From: Moritella marina ATCC 15381
GTDB lineage: Bacteria > Pseudomonadota > Gammaproteobacteria > Enterobacterales > Moritellaceae
DNA: 64,000 bases
Reading direction: 5' to 3'
Assembly: GCF_008931805.1 (NCBI RefSeq)
Contig: NZ_CP044399.1
Location: 1,240,001 to 1,304,000 of the forward strand
Shown: positions 35,976-46,258 of the stretch, piece after piece
Layout of the letters: every line of letters begins with the position of its first letter
Position numbering within the stretch: the first letter of the stretch is position 1
Program-made: the position numbers and the translations under genes
Notes under the pieces: model-generated
What the model was told of the DNA's origin: nothing
Database searches by the model: none
Seen by the model: only the letters and a program-made list of their open reading frames with translations

Positions 35976-38813
35976 ATGCTATCAGTTTCGTTTCGTACAT
36001 ATATCACCAGCATATTCATTGTGATTTTTAGCTTACTAAGTTTCACGCTTATTTATGTGAGTGATACGAATTCGCAAAATATTGCAATTACGTTATCTAA
36101 AGATATTGTTACCAGCCACTCTAATGAGTTAAACGCACAGATAGATAAGGTTTCAAGGCCACTTATTTCGATGTTAGATACACTTGCAATGACCAAGTTC
36201 ATGCAAAGTGATATTGACATATACGACCCGCAATGGTTAAAAGCCCTTTCAACGACGTTAGCTTACAACCCTTTTGTTTCCTTACTTTATTTCTCTGACA
36301 ATGAGGGCACCACTTTTTCTGTACGACCGATATATAATGAAGTTGACCGAATAGCTGCCACAGCCCCTGAATCGACTAGTATCATTATCATATACAGCAG
36401 TGTGAAAGGTCAGCGCCAGCGTATATTCTTTAATAATCAGATGCAAAAATTAGGTTCTGATACAAAACTTAATGCACATTTTGATGCTCGTGCCAGGCCC
36501 TGGTTCAAAGGGACAAAGCAAGATGGCAGTGTTCACGTAACAGACCCGTATTTCTTTTATAGTACTAAGACGTTAGGTATAACTTTTTCACGACGTTCAC
36601 TCGATGGCAGCAGTGTGATCGCTGCAGATTTCAACCTCCGTTCTTTGAACAGGGCAATGCAAGAGTTTGAATATTCAGAAACCTCAAGGGTATTTTTGTT
36701 AACGTCTAAAAAAGAAGTTATCGCCAGTAATACACGTGAAAATAAAACATTTAAGGATAAAGTCTACACAGCAAAAGATTATGGCTTTGATGCTGTGCTG
36801 CCTGATTTCGACAGCTTAGATTCACACCGTCCAATTAATAAATTAGTGGATTTACATGGTGATTCATGGCAATTAATTGTTAGTCCTATGGTTATTAGTA
36901 AGGGCAATAATTTGTATGTCGCTAATTTTGTATTACGTAAGGAGATCCTTGCGAGTTCGGTGTTATTTCGTAATGAACTGATCACGATTTCAATTATTTT
37001 TGTTGCGTTCGTTTTTTGTGTTGTCCTTGCCGCCACTCACCGTATCGCGAAACCGCTGACTAAGTCTAATAAGACTTTAAAGCAGATCCAGCATTTCAAC
37101 TTTGAACGTCGGGAACATAAAAAATCCTATATCAACGAAATGGATGAGTTAAATGACACGATACAATTGATGGAAAATGTATTGTTAGACTTTTTCCAGA
37201 ACCTGCGTAATGTGGCAAGAACCTCACAGCCAGAAGAGTTATCTGAATCAATTGTTGCACAAGTCAAAGAGATCTTGTTGGCCGATGATTGTCAGTTATT
37301 TACCAACACACCTGATAATAGAGGTGAATTTCAATTAGCAGCAAAGTCTGGCACTACCGCTGATTTTAATTTACAGAGTTTATACGATAATAATGAAAAA
37401 TCGTTTAAACAGCCTATCTATGAGCTAACAATGGGTGAGGCGAGTAATACTTTTACGGATATGTCGTGTCATTCAGGTTTCATGATCCCATTGTTCAATC
37501 GTAATAATGATAATACTGGCGCCTTGTTAATCGGTTTTACGACAGATATTACTGATGATACGCGTAATAGATTACGCTTTGTGCGTGAGTTTATTGGGTT
37601 TAATGAGATCGTATTAGAGCATTTAGAGCAGGTAGATGAACAGCGTAAATTATTCCATTCATTCGTTGAAATGACGGCGACAGCGGTGGATATTAAATCA
37701 CCTTATACGGGTGGACACTGTCAACGAGTGCCAAAAATAACCAAGATGATCGCGAAAGCGGCCACTGTAGATACCGATAAGTTTGCCGATTTTTCATTAA
37801 CGTCAAAAAGCTGGGAAGAGTTGTTAGTGGCCGCTTGGTTGCATGATTGCGGTAAAGTCACGACGCCCGATCACGTGATGGATAAAGCCACTAAACTAGA
37901 AACTATTTACGATCGTATTCATGAGATACGTATGCGTTATGAAGTATTAAAACGTGATGCTGAGATCACCTATTTGCAATCGACGAAGGCGGGTATGGAT
38001 GAAGGGCAAGCACTTCAAATTTGTGATGATTTGAAACAAGCGCTTGATGAGGAGTTTGCCTTTGTTGCTAGTTGTAATCCGGGCAGTGAGTTTTTAGATC
38101 CTGATAAACAACAACGTTTAGCTGATATTGGTGAGCGTACTTGGTTACGTACACTGCCTGATGATATTGGTATATCACAACAAGAATTCGCTAAAAAAAG
38201 CCAAAGTAACAAAACATTGCCCGTAACAGAGAAAGTGTTGGTGGACAAACCTGAGCATTTATTTGTCTGGGAAGAGAAAAAACAGTTACAAGCAAACAGC
38301 AAGCGAGACTTTAAAATGGTGCCCCCCGAGCACCGTTATAATCGTGGTGAATTACATAATTTAATGATAAAAAGTGGTACGTTAACGTCTGAAGAACGTT
38401 ACAACATTAATGATCATATTGTGCAAACATACCTCATGCTTGATCAACTTCCTTACCCCGAGCACCTTAAGAATGTGCCACTTATTGCCGGCAGTCATCA
38501 TGAAAAAATGAATGGTCAAGGCTATCCACTGCAGTTAAAAGGCGAAGAGATCCCAATCGGTGGTCGTATGATTGCTGTGGCGGATGTGTTTGAGGCTTTA
38601 ACGGCATGTGATCGTCCGTATAAAGCCGCGAAAACCTTAAATCATTCATTGAAGATCATGGCTTTCATGGTTAAAGATGAGCACCTTGATGGTGATGTTT
38701 TTGATTTATTTTTAACGCAAGGTGTTTATCAAGAATACGCTGATGAATTCTTGAAGGTCGAGCAATTGGATTTCGTTGATGTTGCTGCACTAAGAAATAT
38801 CTATTTATCTTAA
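35976..38813 (+). CDS. Cache-HAMP-GAF-HD-GYP c-di-GMP phosphodiesterase, paralogue 3
   Basis: 945 residues with the same layout. From about residue 405 to the end it is nearly the same as paralogue 2 (shared blocks include PEELSESIV, FTDMSCHSGF and HHEKMNGQGYPLQLKGEEIP). The Cache part is far more divergent (FDARARPWF in place of YDPRERIWY). This contrast points to recent duplication or gene conversion of the output half with a diversified sensor half. TM1 is about 7-28 and TM2 about 330-352. One motif change is [11 protein letters not shown] versus PDY. Confidence 0.9.
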   Translation: MLSVSFRTYITSIFIVIFSLLSFTLIYVSDTNSQNIAITLSKDIVTSHSNELNAQIDKVSRPLISMLDTLAMTKFMQSDIDIYDPQWLKALSTTLAYNPFVSLLYFSDNEGTTFSVRPIYNEVDRIAATAPESTSIIIIYSSVKGQRQRIFFNNQMQKLGSDTKLNAHFDARARPWFKGTKQDGSVHVTDPYFFYSTKTLGITFSRRSLDGSSVIAADFNLRSLNRAMQEFEYSETSRVFLLTSKKEVIASNTRENKTFKDKVYTAKDYGFDAVLPDFDSLDSHRPINKLVDLHGDSWQLIVSPMVISKGNNLYVANFVLRKEILASSVLFRNELITISIIFVAFVFCVVLAATHRIAKPLTKSNKTLKQIQHFNFERREHKKSYINEMDELNDTIQLMENVLLDFFQNLRNVARTSQPEELSESIVAQVKEILLADDCQLFTNTPDNRGEFQLAAKSGTTADFNLQSLYDNNEKSFKQPIYELTMGEASNTFTDMSCHSGFMIPLFNRNNDNTGALLIGFTTDITDDTRNRLRFVREFIGFNEIVLEHLEQVDEQRKLFHSFVEMTATAVDIKSPYTGGHCQRVPKITKMIAKAATVDTDKFADFSLTSKSWEELLVAAWLHDCGKVTTPDHVMDKATKLETIYDRIHEIRMRYEVLKRDAEITYLQSTKAGMDEGQALQICDDLKQALDEEFAFVASCNPGSEFLDPDKQQRLADIGERTWLRTLPDDIGISQQEFAKKSQSNKTLPVTEKVLVDKPEHLFVWEEKKQLQANSKRDFKMVPPEHRYNRGELHNLMIKSGTLTSEERYNINDHIVQTYLMLDQLPYPEHLKNVPLIAGSHHEKMNGQGYPLQLKGEEIPIGGRMIAVADVFEALTACDRPYKAAKTLNHSLKIMAFMVKDEHLDGDVFDLFLTQGVYQEYADEFLKVEQLDFVDVAALRNIYLS

Positions 38814-38985
38814 TAATGCCGTAATTAAAGTAGGTGTTTTTTTTGTCGACGCTTAGTTTGCTTGTAGAGCATTTACTGTATTGTTTTGTAAGCGCACTAG
38901 TAATTTAGGTGTTAAATGTTCGCTGTTTATCCGTTTGGTAATACAATAAATACATAATATTCTTTATAGATTAATCGTATTACCA

Positions 38986-41823
38986 ATGAAACCCATTTCG
39001 TTCAGAACTTATATATCAGTTGTTTTTATTTTATTGTTTAGCATGTTTAGCTTAGCGACTATTGTGGCTGGTGTAAGCCATCTAGAATCAGAGAAGGCGC
39101 TTTTCTCGACTGAGAATGTAAAAAATTTCACTCGTACTTTGAAAGTAACGATTAAGCAGGTTTCTAACCCCGTGGTAACTTTGCTTGATACGCAGATATT
39201 ATCAGATCTTATCAATAGTGATCGTCAAGATTTTCAGTGGCTGGCTGCAATCACCACCACGTTAAACAAAAATCCATTTATTACATCCTTATATTCAGCG
39301 AATGAACAAGGGCAGTCTGTTTATATCTACCGTGTATCAACACAAATGCGTAATACCTACCCAGATATGCCTGATAATGCTGCGTTTAGTCTTAGCTTTA
39401 ATGATATTGATGGCCCACAGCAACGTATTATATTAAGTAATACATTGAAGGTTATATCGTCTGCCACTTATGCCAGCAGTCATTATGACCCACGAACTAG
39501 AGCATGGTTCAAAAATACCCGCGACGACGATAAAATCTTTATTTCTGACCCATATCGTTTTTATCCATCAGGGCGTTTAGGTTTTACATTTTCACGCCGA
39601 ACCTTGGATGGTAAACGTGTGTTAGCTGCGGACTTTGATTCTCAGTCGCTGACAGCGCTGCTTCAACATATGCAATACTCTAAAAATTCGCTTACCTATT
39701 TGCTCGCATCGACAAAAGAAATTATCGCGAGTAACAGGGTGCTTACTTCGTTTGAAAAATCAGGGGGATTTAACCTGACAGCACCCGATTTAAATCATGC
39801 ATTAGATAATATGGGTGATTTCCCGATAGGTGTGACAACATTGAAATCGCTAACACTAAACAAAGTCTTGTCTCGAGTTATGATCACACCACTTGATATT
39901 GGTAATGGCCATAAGGTCTATTTGATTAATAGCTTAAAAGAGGAAGAGTTCTTAGCTAAATCGAGCTATTTAAATTCCCATTTTAATATGAAAAACATGC
40001 TGTTTCTGACGTTGTTTTTCTTTATCGTGAGTATTTTATCAACAAGGCGAATTGCAAAGCCGCTTATTTATTTAAACAAATCGCTGATTAATATCCAACG
40101 TTTTGAATACCGCCGTAAAGAATACAAAGTATCTAATATTGTTGAAATTGATCAACTTAATGACACGATGATGTTGATGGAAAGTGTATTAACAGATTTC
40201 TTTAATCATTTATATAATGTCGCTCGATCATCTAAACCTGAGGAATTATCAGCGTCAATTGTAGATCAAACCTCTGCAATTTTATCGGCCAATAGTTGCC
40301 AGTTGTTTATTAATAACCGTGTTAACAGAGAGGCGTTTCACCTTAGCGCTAATTCAAGTTCATTACCTGAGTTTGATTTTCCCCAGTTACTGCAGAATAA
40401 TCAGGCGGTATTAGATGAAAATGTGCATGTTTTATCTGAAAAAGAAGCCAGTATTATCTTTGCAACAGGGCCTTGTAAAAGGGGATTTATTATTCCATTA
40501 ATGAATCGTAAAGAGCAAAATGTGGGTGCTTTGGTGATTGGTTTTAATGGTGAGATATCGAGTTGTACCCATAACAGAATTAGTCTTGTTAGAAACTTCA
40601 TCGGTTTTAATGAAATCGTCTTAGAACATTTAGAGAAAGAACATGAACAGCAGGCGCTATTTCATTCATTTGTAAAAATGACGGCGGCTGCGCTAGATAA
40701 AAAATCTCCGTATACAGGCGGGCATTGTCAACGAGTTCCTAAGATCACAGAACTGATCGCAAATGCTGCGGACGTAGATACTGATACATTCTCAAACTTT
40801 TCGTTAACGTCTAAAAACAAGGAAGAATTATTAGTGGCTGCGTGGTTGCATGACTGCGGTAAGGTAACGACACCTGATTATGTAATGGATAAAGCCACTA
40901 AATTAGAAACTGTCTACGATCGTATTCATGAAATACGTATGCGTTATGAAGTATTAAAGCGTGATGCTGATATTGTGTATTGGCAATCTATCGCGGAGGG
41001 TGGTGATACTGCTGATTCATTGGCTCGTTGTAATGCACTCAAAGATGAATTGAATAATGAATTTGCATTTGTTGCGAACTGTAATACTGGCTATGAATTC
41101 TTAGTGCCAGAGAAGATAGAAAGGTTGGCTGAGATTTCTTTACGTACTTGGACAAGAACGTTACCTGATGATATTGGCATTTCGCAACAAGCGTTAGCTA
41201 AAAAGGCTGGTCGCCATGCTAGTTTACCTGCTGTTGAGCGTGTGTTAGTTGACAATGTTGAGCATTTATCTGAATGGGAAGTCGAACCAACGCAAAATAC
41301 GCAAGGTAAACGTCATTTCAAAATGGCCAAACCTGCTTATCAATTTAATCGGGGGGAGTTACATAATCTGGGGGTTCAAGCCGGCACGTTAACAGCGGAA
41401 GAACGATACAATATTAACGACCATATTGTACAAACTTATTTAATGTTGGATCAGATTGTATATCCCGAACATTTGAAAAATGTCCCTCTTATTGCAGGTA
41501 GCCATCACGAGAAAATGAATGGTCAAGGTTACCCGTTAAAACTAAAAGGCGAGGAGATCCCTATTGGTGGTCGCATGATTGCTGTCGCTGATATTTTTGA
41601 AGCATTAACGGCTTCAGATAGGCCATATAAAGAAGCGAAGAAACTAAGCCAAGCATTAAAAATAATGGCCTTTATGGTTAAAGATGACCATCTTGATGAA
41701 GCAATATTTGATCTGTTTTTAACACATGGCATTTACCAAAAATATGCCGTTGAATATTTAAAGCCGGAACAATTGGATACTGTTGATATTGTCGTGCTTC
41801 GGGCTATCTACCAAAAAGTGTAA
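38986..41823 (+). CDS. Cache-HAMP-GAF-HD-GYP c-di-GMP phosphodiesterase, paralogue 4
   Basis: 945 residues. MKPISFRTYISVVFILLFSM anchors it; the Cache domain carries YDPRTRAWF (about 165-173); TM2 is near 333-352; HAMP, GAF-like and HD-GYP follow. Catalytic motifs are [16 protein letters not shown] and SHHEKMNGQGYPLKLKGEEIP. It is the most divergent full-length copy in the output half (for example KMTAAALDKKSPYTGGH for EMTATAVDVKSPYTGGH), so it probably split off early. A terminator at 41866-41915 closes the array. Confidence 0.9.
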   Translation: MKPISFRTYISVVFILLFSMFSLATIVAGVSHLESEKALFSTENVKNFTRTLKVTIKQVSNPVVTLLDTQILSDLINSDRQDFQWLAAITTTLNKNPFITSLYSANEQGQSVYIYRVSTQMRNTYPDMPDNAAFSLSFNDIDGPQQRIILSNTLKVISSATYASSHYDPRTRAWFKNTRDDDKIFISDPYRFYPSGRLGFTFSRRTLDGKRVLAADFDSQSLTALLQHMQYSKNSLTYLLASTKEIIASNRVLTSFEKSGGFNLTAPDLNHALDNMGDFPIGVTTLKSLTLNKVLSRVMITPLDIGNGHKVYLINSLKEEEFLAKSSYLNSHFNMKNMLFLTLFFFIVSILSTRRIAKPLIYLNKSLINIQRFEYRRKEYKVSNIVEIDQLNDTMMLMESVLTDFFNHLYNVARSSKPEELSASIVDQTSAILSANSCQLFINNRVNREAFHLSANSSSLPEFDFPQLLQNNQAVLDENVHVLSEKEASIIFATGPCKRGFIIPLMNRKEQNVGALVIGFNGEISSCTHNRISLVRNFIGFNEIVLEHLEKEHEQQALFHSFVKMTAAALDKKSPYTGGHCQRVPKITELIANAADVDTDTFSNFSLTSKNKEELLVAAWLHDCGKVTTPDYVMDKATKLETVYDRIHEIRMRYEVLKRDADIVYWQSIAEGGDTADSLARCNALKDELNNEFAFVANCNTGYEFLVPEKIERLAEISLRTWTRTLPDDIGISQQALAKKAGRHASLPAVERVLVDNVEHLSEWEVEPTQNTQGKRHFKMAKPAYQFNRGELHNLGVQAGTLTAEERYNINDHIVQTYLMLDQIVYPEHLKNVPLIAGSHHEKMNGQGYPLKLKGEEIPIGGRMIAVADIFEALTASDRPYKEAKKLSQALKIMAFMVKDDHLDEAIFDLFLTHGIYQKYAVEYLKPEQLDTVDIVVLRAIYQKV

Positions 41824-41865
41824 TTCAGTTATTAATTAGGGCTGATGTAATAAAATAACAAAAAC

Positions 41866-41915
41866 AATATAAATACCTCATTATGGGTATTTATATTGTG
41901 AGTTTTGTTGTTTTT
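41866..41915 (+). terminator. Terminator closing the HD-GYP array
   Basis: AATATAAATACC (41866-41877) pairs with GGTATTTATATT (41886-41897), followed by a T-rich tail with TTTTGTTGTTTTTT. Confidence 0.8.
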
Positions 41916-42030
41916 TAATTACATCAATGCCATTATGTCGGCTCTCACTTGCTGAGGATGCCACTTTTCGTTATAAAATTACGCTTTACTTCACATTTCT
42001 GATCTTGTTCACACTTATCGACCTTCGGAA

Positions 42031-42044
42031 TTGATCTAAGTCAT
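42031..42044 (+). promoter_or_regulatory. Weak candidate FNR box upstream of nirB
   Basis: TTGATCTAAGTCAT fits the left half of the FNR box TTGAT-N4-ATCAA fully and the right half poorly. It lies 58 bases before the nirB start, a sensible activator distance. nirB is FNR-controlled in E. coli. Confidence 0.35.
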
Positions 42045-42101
42045 GTCCATCTCTTAAGTAATACCTCAAAATACCTACATAATAAATATATAGGAATACT
42101 T

Positions 42102-44648
42102 ATGAGCAAAGTCAGACTGGTTATTATCGGTAATGGTATGGTTGGCCACCGTTACATCGAAGATCTAGTAGAAAAAGCAGAAATTGAAAATTTTGATGTG
42201 ACCGTGTTCTGCGAAGAACCACGCGTTGCCTATGATCGTGTCCACCTCTCTTCTTATTTCTCTCACCACACTGCAGATGAATTATCACTGGTAAAAGAAG
42301 GCTTTTACGACAAACATAATATCAATGTATTGATTGGTGAACGTGCGATTAATATTAACCGCGCGCAGAAAATTATTTATTCAAATTCAGGTCGTGAAAT
42401 TAAATACGACAAGTTAGTCATGGCGACAGGATCAAAACCTTGGGTGCCACCAATTAAAGGTAATGAAAGCAAAGATTGTTTTGTTTACCGTACTATTGAA
42501 GATTTAAAAACCATTGAAGCAACAGCGAAACGCAGTAAAAGCGGTGTTGTTATCGGCGGTGGTTTATTAGGACTTGAAGCTGCTGGTGCGTTGAAAGCAC
42601 TCGGTGTGGAAACACATGTAATTGAGTTCTCGCCAGTATTGATGGCTGAGCAGCTAGACCGTGAAGGCGGTGAGCAACTACGCAAAAAAATTGAAAAGCT
42701 GGGCGTGCAAGTGCATACCAGTAAAAACACCTTAGAAATTGTTGCTGAAGGTGAAACCGCACGTAACACCATGATGTTTGCTGATGGCACCTCGCTTGAA
42801 GTTGATTTCATCGTATTCTCAACGGGTATTCGTCCACAAGACAAACTGGCACACCAATCTGGTTTAGCAACGGGTCGTCGTGGTGGTATCACTATTGGTG
42901 ACCATTGTGTGACGAGTGACAGCGATGTTTATGCAATCGGTGAATGTGCATCTTGGAATGAACAATTCTTTGGTTTGGTTGCTCCAGGTTACAAAATGGC
43001 ACAAGTTGCTGTTGACCATCTATTAGGTAGCGACAACGCATTCGAAGGCGCTGACATGAGCGCTAAGTTGAAATTACTTGGTGTGAAAGTGGGTAGTATC
43101 GGCGATGCCAATGGTCGCACACCAGGTTGTAAGAGCTTTGTTTATCTTGATGAAACAGAAGAAGTATACAAACGTATTATTGTTTCTGAAGACGGTAAGA
43201 AGTTATTAGGTGCAGTATTAATCGGTGATACATCAGATTATGGTAGCCTATTACAACTTAAGCTAAACGACATGGATTTACCTGAACATCCAGACAGCTT
43301 GATTCTACCAGCGCATGCGGGTGGTGATAAGCCAGCAATGGGCGTTGAAGCATTACCTGATTCTGCTGTACTTTGTTCTTGCTTTGATGTGACTAAAGGC
43401 AAGATTGCTGCGGCAGTTGCTGATGGCCATACCACTATGGGCGAAATCAAGGCAGTAACCAAAGCGGGAACGGGTTGTGGTGGTTGTGTACCACTTATCA
43501 CTCAAGTACTGAATGCTGAACTGGCTAAATCAGGTATTGAAGTGAAAAACCACTTATGTGGACACTTCGAGTATTCTCGCCAAGAGCTATTCCACCTAAT
43601 TCGCATTGAAGGGATTAAAACCTTTGATGATTTACTGGCTAAATACGGTAAAGGTTACGGCTGTGAAGTATGTAAACCAACCGTTGGTTCAATCTTAGCG
43701 TCTTGCTGGGGTGACCATGTATTAAGTCGTGACAACGTCGGTCTACAAGATACCAATGATAATTTCTTAGGTAACATGCAAAAAGACGGTACATATTCAG
43801 TTATTCCACGTATGGCTGGTGGTGAAGTAACGCCGCAAGCACTATTGGTACTGGCTGAAGTTGCTGCAGAATATAGCCTGTACACTAAAATTACCGGCGC
43901 GCAGCGTATCGGTTTATTTGGTGCCCACAAAGGTGACTTACCGGCAATCTGGAAAAAGCTGATTGCAGCGGGTTATGAAACGGGTCAAGCGTATGCAAAA
44001 GCACTACGTATGGCGAAAACATGTGTGGGTAGCACTTGGTGCCGCTTCGGTGTGCAAGACAGTGTTGCTTTAGGTGTGTTACTTGAAAACCGTTATAAAG
44101 GTATTCGTACGCCACACAAAATGAAGTTTGGTGTATCAGGTTGTACCCGTGAATGTGCTGAAGCACAGGGTAAAGATTTAGGTATTATCGCGACTGACGC
44201 AGGCTGGAACATGTATGTGTGTGGTAACGGTGGTATGAACCCGCGTCACGCTGATTTATTAGCATCAGATTTAGATGAAGCAACATTACTGCAATACATC
44301 GACCGTTTCATGATGTTCTATGTACGTACTGCCGACAAGTTACAACGTACGTCGGTATGGATGGACAACTTAGAGGGTGGCGTTGATTACTTACGTGAAG
44401 TGGTTGTTAACGACAAACTGGGCATCAATGAACAACTTGAAACAGACATTAACAAACTGATCACTGAGTTCAAATGTGAATGGTCTGACGTTGTTGAAAG
44501 TGAAGAGCAACAAAAACGTTTCGCTCACTTCATTAACAGCGATGAACAAGACAAGAACGTACGCTTTGTTACTGCACGTGACCAGCATCGTCCAGCAACT
44601 ATCGCAGAAAAAGATACATACGCAATCACAGTGGGAGAGCACGCATGA
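42102..44648 (+). CDS. nirB: NADH-dependent nitrite reductase, large subunit
   Basis: 848 residues. It reduces nitrite to ammonia in the cytoplasm with electrons from NADH. Order: FAD/NAD domain (VIIGNGMVGHRYIEDL at 6-21; second dinucleotide fold GVVIGGGLLGLEAAGAL at about 148), a BFD-type [2Fe-2S] domain with CSCFDVTKGKI and GTGCGGCVPLI, then sulphite/nitrite reductase domains with TCVGSTWCRFG and the 4Fe-4S/sirohaem cysteines in KFGVSGCTRECAEAQGKD and VCGNGGMNP. It overlaps nirD by ATGA. Confidence 0.96.
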   Translation: MSKVRLVIIGNGMVGHRYIEDLVEKAEIENFDVTVFCEEPRVAYDRVHLSSYFSHHTADELSLVKEGFYDKHNINVLIGERAININRAQKIIYSNSGREIKYDKLVMATGSKPWVPPIKGNESKDCFVYRTIEDLKTIEATAKRSKSGVVIGGGLLGLEAAGALKALGVETHVIEFSPVLMAEQLDREGGEQLRKKIEKLGVQVHTSKNTLEIVAEGETARNTMMFADGTSLEVDFIVFSTGIRPQDKLAHQSGLATGRRGGITIGDHCVTSDSDVYAIGECASWNEQFFGLVAPGYKMAQVAVDHLLGSDNAFEGADMSAKLKLLGVKVGSIGDANGRTPGCKSFVYLDETEEVYKRIIVSEDGKKLLGAVLIGDTSDYGSLLQLKLNDMDLPEHPDSLILPAHAGGDKPAMGVEALPDSAVLCSCFDVTKGKIAAAVADGHTTMGEIKAVTKAGTGCGGCVPLITQVLNAELAKSGIEVKNHLCGHFEYSRQELFHLIRIEGIKTFDDLLAKYGKGYGCEVCKPTVGSILASCWGDHVLSRDNVGLQDTNDNFLGNMQKDGTYSVIPRMAGGEVTPQALLVLAEVAAEYSLYTKITGAQRIGLFGAHKGDLPAIWKKLIAAGYETGQAYAKALRMAKTCVGSTWCRFGVQDSVALGVLLENRYKGIRTPHKMKFGVSGCTRECAEAQGKDLGIIATDAGWNMYVCGNGGMNPRHADLLASDLDEATLLQYIDRFMMFYVRTADKLQRTSVWMDNLEGGVDYLREVVVNDKLGINEQLETDINKLITEFKCEWSDVVESEEQQKRFAHFINSDEQDKNVRFVTARDQHRPATIAEKDTYAITVGEHA

Positions 44649-44971
44649 GTAAATGGATTAAAGTTTGCCAACTAAACGACATCACAGTTAATACTGGTGT
44701 ATGTGCATTGGTTAACGGTAAGCAAGTAGCTATCTTCCGTCCACGTGATAACGAAGAACTGTTTGCCATTGACAACATGGACCCGTTTGCGAAATCAAAC
44801 GTGCTATCACGTGGTCTGATTTGCGAGCATGATGAACAGCTTTGGGTGGCAAGTCCCTTAAAGAAACAACGCTTTAACTTAGCGACTGGTCAATGTTTAG
44901 AAAATGACTTGGTGGCACTGGCAACGTATAAAGTGCGCGTGAACAAAGACGCTGTCGAGATCAGCGCTTAA
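44645..44971 (+). CDS. nirD: Nitrite reductase small subunit
   Basis: 108 residues, Rieske-like fold. The ferredoxin ligands are replaced (CEHDEQLWVASPLKKQRFNLATGQCL lacks the C-x-H/C-x2-H pairs), as expected for NirD, which supports NirB without carrying a cluster. It is translationally coupled to nirB by a 4-base overlap and followed by a terminator at 45012-45041. Confidence 0.94.
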   Translation: MSKWIKVCQLNDITVNTGVCALVNGKQVAIFRPRDNEELFAIDNMDPFAKSNVLSRGLICEHDEQLWVASPLKKQRFNLATGQCLENDLVALATYKVRVNKDAVEISA

Positions 44972-45011
44972 GACGTTCGGTGTGAATAGCGACAAGATTT
45001 TATAGTTCAAG

Positions 45012-45041
45012 GGTGCTAGCCACCAAAGGCTAGCACCTTTT
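45012..45041 (+). terminator. Terminator between nirD and the nitrite channel gene
   Basis: GGTGCTAGCC (45012-45021) pairs perfectly with GGCTAGCACC (45028-45037), then TTTT. Part of the transcript probably ends before the channel gene. Confidence 0.9.
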
Positions 45042-45118
45042 CCTATACGATTTTGCTTTTAACTTATTATTTACTTTTTTCTTATAATTTTAATTTTGAA
45101 TATCCTTGGAGTTCTTAT

Positions 45119-45973
45119 ATGTCTGCTTTAAAACCTGCTGAATTCGTTCAGACCATGATTGATGTTGGCGAAGCTAAAATTCGCACTAGTAGTAGGGACC
45201 TTGTGTTACGTGGCACTATGGCTGGTATTATTCTTTCTTTAGCCGTTGTTGTGGCGATCACGGCGATTGTGCAAACCGGTGTTGGCCTTGTTGGTGCGTT
45301 AGTTTTCCCTGTGGGCTTTTGTATTTTAAGTTTAATGGGCTATGACTTGTTAACAGGTGTTTTTGGTCTTGCTCCATTGGCTAAATTTGATAAGCGTAGC
45401 GGTATTACTTGGGGTCGTATTCTGCGTTGCTGGGGCTTTATTGGTCTAGGTAACCTAATTGGTTCACTTATCGTGGCTTTCCTTATCGCTTTAGTATTCA
45501 CCACTAACTTCAGCGTTGAAGCTGGCGCGGTTGGCCAAAAATTCATTGGCGCTACGATGGCGCGTACTGTTGGTTATGCTGAACATGGCATGGACGGTTG
45601 GATCACGGTATTTGTTAAAGGCATTCTTTGTAATCTAATGGTTTGTTTAGGTGTTATTGGTAATATGACCGCTCGTTCTGTGGCTGGCAAAATTGCGGCA
45701 ATGTGGCTACCAATCTTCATCTTTTTCTCGTTAGTATTTGAGCATGCTGTTGTTAACATGTTTTTATTCCCACTGGGTATGCTGTTAGGCGCTGATGTTG
45801 GCGTTGCTACTTGGTTAAACTGGAACCTTATTCCAACGCTGTTAGGTAACCTAGTTGGTGGCCTACTATTTACGTGTATTCCATTATATTTAACGCACGC
45901 AAAAACAGCCCCAGCACTAAGTCAAGAAACTGAAAGCGATGCTGCACCTGCAGGTAAACTTGCTAAATCGTAA
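45119..45973 (+). CDS. Formate/nitrite transporter family channel (NirC-like)
   Basis: 284 residues from the ATG at 45119, chosen because TTGGAG lies 8 bases upstream and the sequence begins MSALKPAEFVQTMIDVGEAKI, as FNT proteins do. Six membrane helices are expected; FNT features are GALVFPVGFCILSLMGYDLLTGVFG and LCNLMVCLGVIGNMTARSVAGKIAAMWLPIF, with GADVGVATWLNWNLIPTLLGNLVGG. Placed after nirBD it most likely imports nitrite (nirC role), but FocA-type formate transport cannot be excluded, and it is longer than E. coli NirC. Confidence 0.87.
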   Translation: MSALKPAEFVQTMIDVGEAKIRTSSRDLVLRGTMAGIILSLAVVVAITAIVQTGVGLVGALVFPVGFCILSLMGYDLLTGVFGLAPLAKFDKRSGITWGRILRCWGFIGLGNLIGSLIVAFLIALVFTTNFSVEAGAVGQKFIGATMARTVGYAEHGMDGWITVFVKGILCNLMVCLGVIGNMTARSVAGKIAAMWLPIFIFFSLVFEHAVVNMFLFPLGMLLGADVGVATWLNWNLIPTLLGNLVGGLLFTCIPLYLTHAKTAPALSQETESDAAPAGKLAKS

Positions 45974-46012
45974 GTTTGTTGTGACTCGGTAAATCGAAAA
46001 AACAACTGATAA

Positions 46013-46052
46013 TCGCCTCCTTTAATTCGTCATGAATGAAGGGGGCGTTTTT
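46013..46052 (+). terminator. Terminator after the nitrite channel gene
   Basis: CGCCTCCTT (46014-46022) and AAGGGGGCG form an imperfect stem followed by TTTTTATTTG. Confidence 0.75.
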
Positions 46053-46141
46053 ATTTGTGCTTTTTGCGATCATTAGCTTATCTAATCACAAACCTAAGCT
46101 TTTAGTACTATTTACTCATGATAAAGATTGTCTGATGCTTA

Positions 46142-46164
46142 CCTTTGTTAGTAGTAACTAAAAT
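46142..46164 (+). promoter_or_regulatory. Candidate Ter site 2
   Basis: CTTTGTTAGTAGTAACTAAA (46143-46162) keeps G at the Tus lock position and the TAACTAA core. It shares 17 of 23 positions with candidate 1 at 8849 and is in the same orientation. It is in an intergenic spacer before the barrel gene. Confidence 0.3.
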
Positions 46165-46210
46165 ATTCGTGTTATAAACCCAAGTTGTTTTAGTTGGTAA
46201 CGTTATAATA

Positions 46211-46258
46211 ATTAAAGGAATAATTAAAGGAATAATTAAAGGAATAATTAAAGGAATA
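46211..46258 (+). repeat. Four 12-bp repeats each carrying a Shine-Dalgarno core
   Basis: Four perfect copies of ATTAAAGGAATA end three bases before the ATG of the barrel gene. Each has AAAGGA, and the last one is positioned to serve as ribosome site (spacing about 6). Confidence 0.9.

Noticed and set aside
42485-44642. Several minus-strand open frames within nirB
   Set aside because: They are shadows of the strong nirB coding frame, with no ribosome sites or family features.
45053-45118. Upstream start for the formate/nitrite channel
   Set aside because: No ribosome site; AT-rich leader codons; the ATG at 45119 has GGAG and matches the family N-terminus.
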